A DNA stretch of 64,000 nucleotides from Pseudomonas yamanorum (lineage in GTDB: Bacteria; Pseudomonadota; Gammaproteobacteria; Pseudomonadales; Pseudomonadaceae), in NCBI RefSeq assembly GCF_013386765.1, contig NZ_JACARE010000008.1, positions 42,138 through 106,137 of the forward strand, read 5' to 3'. Shown one piece after another: positions 58,841 to 64,000 of the stretch; position 1 is the stretch's first letter, and each line of letters starts with the position of its first letter. The position numbers were made by a program, and so were the translations under genes. The notes below the pieces were generated by a model that did no database searches, had not been told where the DNA came from, and saw only the letters and a list, made by a program, of their open reading frames with translations.

Positions 58841-61774
58841 TTACTCTGCATCCAGATGCATCGGTGTCACCACCCGACCATCTTTCTCGGCTTCACCCAG
58901 GTTTGCATCGATAAAGTAAACCCGGTCATCTTCCAACTGGCCCTTGTCCACCAGGTAGTCCTTGATCGCGCTGGCGCGGTCCTGGCCCAGTTGGCGTAGC
59001 AGCACGTCGCTGCCACTCCAGAACTTGATCACACCGTCCCGCAGCTTGGCTGTGCGCTCATCGCTGCTCAGGTCTTTCCACTCGGGCGGCGGCTGCAGTT
59101 TCAAGCGGGTGCGGTAGATGCCTTCCAGCAACGGCGCCTTTTCCTTCTCCGGGACTTCAAGCAGCGACGCCTGAGCCGGGACTTTATCGCCACGGCGCTG
59201 GAGGATCTTGTAATAGTTGTACTGGTATTCACGTTCCAGCCGTTGTGCGGCCAAAAGCGGGCCGTCACTGCTGGCAGCGGCAGTGCCTTCGATTTCCAGG
59301 CGCAGGGCAGGGCGCTCCTTGAGGGCCTTGGCCAGGCTGTCCAGGGCCGACTGGGAGTCCTTGCTCAGCTCGCTGGAACCTGCAGCGAATGACACGTTGC
59401 CCAGGTCCTGGGCACCGCCACCGCTAATCAGGCCGCCAATAAACTTGAACGGCGCCGTGGCCGCACGTACCACCAGGTTGCGCAGGGTTTGCCAGACAAT
59501 TGGCATCACGCTGAACTGCGGGTTGTTCAAGTCACCGGTTACCGGCAGTTCAATGGAGATCTTGCCGTCGGAGTCCTTGAGCAGGGCAATCGCCAGGCGA
59601 ATCGGCAGGTCCACGGCGTCTGCGCTGTCGACCTTCTCGCCCAACTGCAGTTGCTCCACCACCACCTTGTTCTCGGCCTTCAACTGACCCTTGGTGATGA
59701 CGTAATGCAGGTCCAGGTTGAGCCGGCCCTTGCGGATGCGGAACCCGGCGAATTTGCCCGAGTACGGCGTCAGGGTGGTCAGTTCGACCCGTTTGAAGCT
59801 GGTGGCTATATCCAGTGCGGCCATAGGGTCAAACGGGTTCACGCTGCCCTTGATGGTGACCGGCGCATAGCGGTCGACCTTACCCTTGACGTCGACGCTC
59901 GCCGGTTTGGCCTGGCGACTGTCGATGGTGCCGATCTGGCCGTTGAGCTGTTGAATGGCGGTGGCGAAGTTCGGGGTCAGGCTGAAGTCGGCGAAGTTGG
60001 CCGAGCCGTCGTTGATCGCAATTTGACCAATACGAATGCCCAAGGGCTTTTCTTTACCGGCCGCAGGTTTGGCGGCGGATTTGCTGGCGCTGTTGGCCGG
60101 CTGTGGAATCAGCAGGTCATCGATGTTGGTGGTGCGGTCATCGTTGATCATGAAACGTGCGTAGGGTTGGAACAGGTTGACCTTGTCGATCGACAGGCTG
60201 TCGCCATGTTGATAGTTCAAGCCTTCGAGCACCAACCGCTGCCACTTCAGGAAGTCGCGGGTCTTCATGGTGTCCAGGGTGTGCAACTGATCGACCTGTG
60301 CCCGGCCAGTCACCTGGAACGCCAGGGGCTCGGTGCTTTTCAGGTTCACGTCGAGGTTGCTGCCGAGCATGCCGCTTCGCAGTTCCAACCGGATAAACGG
60401 GCTGATGTAGGACTGGGCGACGCGCAGGTCGATGTCCTTGGTATCCACTTTCAACTTGGCGCTGACCGGGCTCAGGTTGACCTGGCCGGTGGCCTGCAAC
60501 TTGCCTTGTTTGCCCACGCCGGTATCGAGCTTGAGGGTAAACGGGCTCTGGTTGAGGCTGTCGAAATCCTGCAGGTCGAGGTTAAGCGGGCCGACTTCCA
60601 GGGCGACTGCCGGTTTGGCCGAGCGGTCCGCCAGATGCACTTGATAGTTGCGCAACTGCACGTCCTTGAGCAGCACTTGCCAAGGTTTGCTTGGCGCTGC
60701 CGGTGCAGGTTTTGGCGAATCAGCAGCGGCGGGGGCGGTAGCCGGCTCGGGTGCGGTTGCAGGCTTGCCAGGCTGGCTGGCAAACAGCTTCTGCCAATCC
60801 AGTTGGCCATCGGCCTCAAGGGCCGCCCAGGTTTCGAGCTTGTTGCTGCGAATCTTGCCGACGATCACCTGTTGCTTGGCCAGGTCGACCGTGGTCTCGC
60901 TGACGTCCAGGCGTTCCAGACGGGCCAGTTGGCGACCATCCGGTGCCTTGATCGCAAACGGCGCGACACTCAGGGCTACGTTGGTCAGGTTCAGCTCGGT
61001 TTCCTTGGCCAGGCTCAGCTTGTAGTCGGTGCTGAAGTTGAGAACCCCGTCCTCCAGGACCAGCGGCACCGCGTCACGCACATACGGCCACCAGACTTTC
61101 ATCTTGCCGTCGGTAACCTTGAGTTTGCCTTCGGAGGCAATCGGAATAAGGCTGAAGTTGCCGGTCCAATCGATCTGGCCACCTTCAGGGCCAGCGGCCA
61201 CCAAGGTCATATCGGCGTTGTCATCGGGCAGCGTGCTGAGGTTTTTCAGCTCGAAATCGAGTTTGTCGTAGAGAAACTCGATCGGCTCGCTAGGGCGCAA
61301 ATCCTGGAAGTGCACATAGCCGCCCGCCAGCTTGATGCTGTCGATACGCAGCGGGAATGGTTTGGCGTCCGGATCGGTTGGCGTCGGTTCGCTGGCCGGC
61401 AATTTGAACAGCTGTGCCAGGTTGAGCTGGCCGGATTTATCGAACAGCAGCTCGGTCTTCGGCTTGTCGAGTTGTACGTCGGCCAGGTGCAGAGCGCGGG
61501 TCCACAGGCTGTCGATCTGCAGGTTGGCATAGAGGCGCTCAAAGGCCACTTGCTCCTTGCCGGGCTCACCGATATTCAGGCCCCACACGGTCAATTCGAG
61601 GCTGAACGGGTTGAGCTCGATACGCTGGATATGCGCCGGCACAGTGGCGTAATTGGCCAACTGTTGGTTGGCCACGCGAAGGGCAATACCCGGGAGAATA
61701 AGGAAGCCCAGCAAGCTGTACAGGGCAAGGGCGGTCAGCAAAGCGCCAGTGGCGCGAATCAATCCTTTGGGCAT
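58841..61774 (-). CDS. DUF748/AsmA-like envelope protein
   Basis: A ~977-aa protein with one N-terminal membrane helix (ALLTALALYSLLGFLILPGIAL) and a long periplasmic part of repeated beta-sheet DUF748 modules (LNPFSLELTVWGLNIGEP early; later the recurrent SLDIxSF-type VTIKGSVNPFDPMAALDIA and the C-terminal NPQFSVMPIVWQTLRNLVVRAATAPF). The last ~190 residues contain SFAAGSSELSKDSQSALDSL, an OmpA-like element. AsmA-type proteins are thought to ferry phospholipid between membranes. The start is at 61774 or 61786 (4 residues more); neither has a clear ribosome site. An Ala/Pro-rich linker at ~340-370 separates two parts. Confidence 0.88.
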   Translation of the reverse strand: MPKGLIRATGALLTALALYSLLGFLILPGIALRVANQQLANYATVPAHIQRIELNPFSLELTVWGLNIGEPGKEQVAFERLYANLQIDSLWTRALHLADVQLDKPKTELLFDKSGQLNLAQLFKLPASEPTPTDPDAKPFPLRIDSIKLAGGYVHFQDLRPSEPIEFLYDKLDFELKNLSTLPDDNADMTLVAAGPEGGQIDWTGNFSLIPIASEGKLKVTDGKMKVWWPYVRDAVPLVLEDGVLNFSTDYKLSLAKETELNLTNVALSVAPFAIKAPDGRQLARLERLDVSETTVDLAKQQVIVGKIRSNKLETWAALEADGQLDWQKLFASQPGKPATAPEPATAPAAADSPKPAPAAPSKPWQVLLKDVQLRNYQVHLADRSAKPAVALEVGPLNLDLQDFDSLNQSPFTLKLDTGVGKQGKLQATGQVNLSPVSAKLKVDTKDIDLRVAQSYISPFIRLELRSGMLGSNLDVNLKSTEPLAFQVTGRAQVDQLHTLDTMKTRDFLKWQRLVLEGLNYQHGDSLSIDKVNLFQPYARFMINDDRTTNIDDLLIPQPANSASKSAAKPAAGKEKPLGIRIGQIAINDGSANFADFSLTPNFATAIQQLNGQIGTIDSRQAKPASVDVKGKVDRYAPVTIKGSVNPFDPMAALDIATSFKRVELTTLTPYSGKFAGFRIRKGRLNLDLHYVITKGQLKAENKVVVEQLQLGEKVDSADAVDLPIRLAIALLKDSDGKISIELPVTGDLNNPQFSVMPIVWQTLRNLVVRAATAPFKFIGGLISGGGAQDLGNVSFAAGSSELSKDSQSALDSLAKALKERPALRLEIEGTAAASSDGPLLAAQRLEREYQYNYYKILQRRGDKVPAQASLLEVPEKEKAPLLEGIYRTRLKLQPPPEWKDLSSDERTAKLRDGVIKFWSGSDVLLRQLGQDRASAIKDYLVDKGQLEDDRVYFIDANLGEAEKDGRVVTPMHLDAE

Positions 61775-61882
61775 ATGTGACGCCATCTATGTCGTTCAAG
61801 AGTGCCTTGGAGTATGGCACGGGTTTACGGTTCCGAAGAACCGGGCCTTTATTACTGCGCCCGGGACCTTTTAGGACAAGTC

Positions 61883-62899
61883 TTACAGCTGCAGGATCAG
61901 GGTCTTCAGTGGTGGTTGCTGGTCTTGTGACGGGAAGTCTGCGCCGGGTGTCATGACCTGCCAGTCGCGCACCGGGCGGCCGGCCTTTTCGGCGCAGCGC
62001 AGGACCTGGTCGCGCCAGTCTTCCATGCTGACTTTTGCCAGGTTGTTGCAGCAGATCAGCACGCCTTCATCGGCAGTGGCCAGCAGCGCAGGCTTGAGCA
62101 GGCTCTGGTAATCGCGCAGCAGGTCGACGGTGCCGAAGGCGCTCTTGGCCCAGGCGGGCGGGTCGAGCAGCACGAGGTCGTATTGGCGTTGATCCAGGCG
62201 CGGATAACTCGGCAGTTTCTGCCCGCGCCGCTGGCTGATAGGCAGACCGGCCAACTGGCGGATTGCCGGGAAATAGTCCGACTGCACGAATTCCATCGTC
62301 GGCAATTGCGGATTGAGCTGACCGTTTTCACGGCCCACCGCCAGGTTGCCTTCGGCGAAGTCGAGGTTGCACACCTCGCGGGCGCCACCGGCAGCGGCGC
62401 TCAGGCCAACGCCGCAGGTGTAGGCAAACAGGTTCAGCACGCTTTTGCCGGCGCTGTGGGCCTTGACCCAGCCGCGGGTGTTGCGCAGGTCGAGGAACAA
62501 CAATGGGTCTTGCCCGGCATGCCGACCGCGCACGCGGTAATTGAGGCCCCATTCATGGCCGATCAGGTCTTCCAGGGCCGCAGGTTCCGCGCGGTACACC
62601 GTGTCTTCACGGTCGATGCGCGAGTTGCCCCGGGAGCGGTCGTTGTAGACCAGCAGCAACTCCAACCCCAGGTGCTGGTTGATCGCCTGGTGCAGGTGCA
62701 ACAGATCGTCACTTTCCAGTGACTGGTGAAAGCTTTGCACCAGTAGTTGAGGGCCATAACGGTCGATGGTCAGGCCGCCGGCGCCTTCCTGGCTGCCGTG
62801 GAACAGGCGATAGCAGTCGGTGGCTCGGGCATGCAACTCGGCAAGCAAGTCCTGGCGATGATCGAGGGCGGCGCGCAGCGCCTGATTCAAGGAAGACAT
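61883..62899 (-). CDS. RlmI-like SAM-dependent rRNA methyltransferase
   Basis: A 338-aa class I methyltransferase of the Methyltrans_SAM (RlmI/YccW-related) group: substrate-domain segment GSQEGAGGLTIDRYG, then FLDLRNTRGWV, SAM motif VLNLFAYTCGVGLSAAAGGA, catalytic region LLDPPAWAKSAFG and a late ICCNNLAKVS. It lacks an N-terminal PUA domain, unlike RlmI (396 aa). Target probably a 23S rRNA cytosine, but unproven. It lies 43 nt after the MpaB-like gene on the same strand. Confidence 0.85.
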   Translation of the reverse strand: MSSLNQALRAALDHRQDLLAELHARATDCYRLFHGSQEGAGGLTIDRYGPQLLVQSFHQSLESDDLLHLHQAINQHLGLELLLVYNDRSRGNSRIDREDTVYRAEPAALEDLIGHEWGLNYRVRGRHAGQDPLLFLDLRNTRGWVKAHSAGKSVLNLFAYTCGVGLSAAAGGAREVCNLDFAEGNLAVGRENGQLNPQLPTMEFVQSDYFPAIRQLAGLPISQRRGQKLPSYPRLDQRQYDLVLLDPPAWAKSAFGTVDLLRDYQSLLKPALLATADEGVLICCNNLAKVSMEDWRDQVLRCAEKAGRPVRDWQVMTPGADFPSQDQQPPLKTLILQL

Positions 62900-62942
62900 A
62901 ACGCGCGCCTTGCAGGGTCATTGGGGCGCGGGAGTTTAACAG

Positions 62943-63818
62943 TTATGGCTCCAGCAGGCCCATTCGCCTGTGGGCCCGTTGCACTGAACCATTGCGCATC
63001 GCCCAACGCAGCAAGGGCGCGCTGCGCTTGACTCCTGCACGGATCATCTGGCGTTGCATCGGGCTTTGCTTCTGCCCAAGCATGTCGCTGGCCCAGTCCG
63101 GCAGCAGGTCGATGCCGGCCTGCATCATCAGCGCGCCGAACGGCTTGGCCAAGGTGCTCGGGGACGGCGCATTGAGCAGCAGGCGCAGCACTTCGTGGCT
63201 GCGTTCGTCACACAGCAGTTGCGGGCGAATACGCTCAAGGTAATCGGAAATTTCCTGGCGTGACCGCGGCACATGGCGGGCGCCCAGTTGCTCGGCCACC
63301 AAGGCGATTTCGCTGTAGTACCGGTCTTGATCCCTTGGGGATAAATCCGGGTTGCGATAACGCAGGTGGGCCGCGAGAAAGTTGCTGACCTCCGCCACAT
63401 GCACCCAGGTCAACAGTTCGGGATCGCTGGCGGCGTAGGGCCGGCCGTCCGGTGCATGGCCGACCACTTGCAGGTGAATGGTGCGCACTTTCTCGATCAG
63501 CCATTCGGCGTCCCGCCGCGAACCAAATGTGGTGCCGGAAATAAACTGCGAGGTGCGCCGTAAACGCCCCAGCATGTCCTGCCGAAAGTTCGAGTGGTCC
63601 CACACGCCGGCCAGCGCCAGCGGGTGCAATGCCTGCAGCATCAAGGCGCTGATGCCGCCAATCAACATGCTGCTGAAGTCGCCATGGACCTTCCAGCTCA
63701 CCGAGTTCGGCCCGAAGAGACCTGGATCACCCTTGGGGTTTTCCAGGTCGAGTTGGCCCAGCGACAAGCCGGTCAGGCTCATCAGCTGGTTTTCGATGCG
63801 GCTGCGAATGAATTCCAT
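62943..63818 (-). CDS. MpaB/DUF2236-family oxygenase-like protein
   Basis: A 291-aa helical protein of the DUF2236 family (latex-clearing protein / MpaB relatives, haem oxygenases). Motifs: VSWKVHGDFSSMLIGGISAL, LQALHPLALAGVWDHSNF, and the FGSRRDAEWLIEKVRTIH...WVHVAEVSNFLAA stretch, whose His residues are the likely haem or metal ligands. No signal peptide. AGGAACCC precedes the ATG, 6 nt after the acs stop, so it is probably co-transcribed with acs. Substrate unknown. Confidence 0.85.
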   Translation of the reverse strand: MEFIRSRIENQLMSLTGLSLGQLDLENPKGDPGLFGPNSVSWKVHGDFSSMLIGGISALMLQALHPLALAGVWDHSNFRQDMLGRLRRTSQFISGTTFGSRRDAEWLIEKVRTIHLQVVGHAPDGRPYAASDPELLTWVHVAEVSNFLAAHLRYRNPDLSPRDQDRYYSEIALVAEQLGARHVPRSRQEISDYLERIRPQLLCDERSHEVLRLLLNAPSPSTLAKPFGALMMQAGIDLLPDWASDMLGQKQSPMQRQMIRAGVKRSAPLLRWAMRNGSVQRAHRRMGLLEP

Positions 63819-63824
63819 GGGTTC

Positions 63825-64000
63825 CTATCGGTTGAGGCGCTTGTCGATCAGGCCGTCCACTACGCTCGGGTCGGCGAGAGTGGACGTATCCCCCAGGCTG
63901 TCCAGTTCGTTGCAGGCAATCTTGCGCAAAATCCGTCGCATGATCTTGCCTGAGCGGGTTTTCGGCAAGGCCGGCGCCCATTGAATCAGTTCGGGCTTGG
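63825..64000 (-). CDS. acs: Acetyl-CoA synthetase, C-terminal end (partial)
   Basis: The last ~58 codons of an acyl-adenylate-forming enzyme, running off the right edge of the window. The readable end contains [19 protein letters not shown] and finishes [11 protein letters not shown]. The PKTRSGK segment is the PX4GK motif whose lysine is catalytic and is inactivated by acetylation in Acs. It makes acetyl-CoA from acetate and ATP. The 5' part is not in view, so a paralogue (acsA versus acsB) cannot be told apart. Confidence 0.9.
   Translation of the reverse strand, partial: KPELIQWAPALPKTRSGKIMRRILRKIACNELDSLGDTSTLADPSVVDGLIDKRLNR

Noticed and set aside
59489..61780. 763-codon frame antisense to the DUF748 gene
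   Set aside because: Gln/Leu/Gly-rich shadow without any recognisable motif.

Overview
The window is chromosomal DNA of a gamma-proteobacterium, almost certainly a Pseudomonas of the P. fluorescens group. This rests on GC-rich codon use, the tmRNA tag ANDETYGEYALAA, an OprD-family porin, REP/REPIN repeats with the core GGAGC-TTGCTCC / GCGAGC-TTGCTCGC, and a gene order (pnp-rpsO-truB-rbfA-infB-nusA-rimP ... greA-carB-carA-dapB-dnaJ-dnaK-grpE-recN-fur-bamE ... smpB-lldR-lldP) that I recognise from Pseudomonas. No species can be named from this sequence alone.

Layout. (1) 0-9.9 kb, accessory/metabolic: an HBM-type chemoreceptor; a cassette of LysR regulator, YfcC-type transporter, CocE/NonD-type hydrolase and divergent OprD porin that looks like an uptake-and-hydrolysis module for an unknown ester or amide; an ArnT-like membrane glycosyltransferase; a nucleotidyltransferase-fold protein. 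(2) 10-20.7 kb, variable: a NYN-domain (PIN-like) gene behind an orphan terminator, a secreted protein, then a type IB restriction-modification locus (hsdR-hsdM-hsdS) inserted beside the tmRNA gene. The locus is bracketed by two diverged ~780-bp direct repeats. Each holds a terminator, a 97-aa DUF6124-type gene, a 75-nt leader able to fold into the same three-helix structure, the ssrA terminator and the ssrA 3' end. The right copy joins intact ssrA and the left one is a decayed remnant. HsdS carries an extra ~200-aa C-terminal domain. (3) 20.8-29.5 kb: a small secreted protein, lactate genes (lldR, lldP and a two-part D-lactate dehydrogenase, with no lldD), smpB, ratA, an RnfH-family gene, bamE and fur.

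(4) 29.5-57.7 kb, conserved housekeeping core: recN under a LexA box, grpE-dnaK-dnaJ behind a heat-shock promoter, dapB, carA-carB-greA, a membrane protein, yhbY, rlmE-ftsH-folP-glmM-tpiA-secG, tRNA-Leu, tRNA-fMet, and the rimP-nusA-infB-rbfA-truB-rpsO-pnp transcription/translation cluster. (5) 57.7-64 kb: a periplasmic double-BON protein behind a sigma-54 promoter with a perfect 12-bp inverted repeat upstream, a REPIN, a DUF748/AsmA-like envelope protein, an RlmI-like methyltransferase, an MpaB/DUF2236 protein, and the 3' end of acs, cut by the window edge.

The least ordinary items are the ssrA-flanked RM island with duplicated DUF6124 units and their structured leader, the HsdS C-terminal fusion, the sigma-54/enhancer arrangement before the BON gene, the hairpin-rich carA leader, and the lactate locus without lldD.
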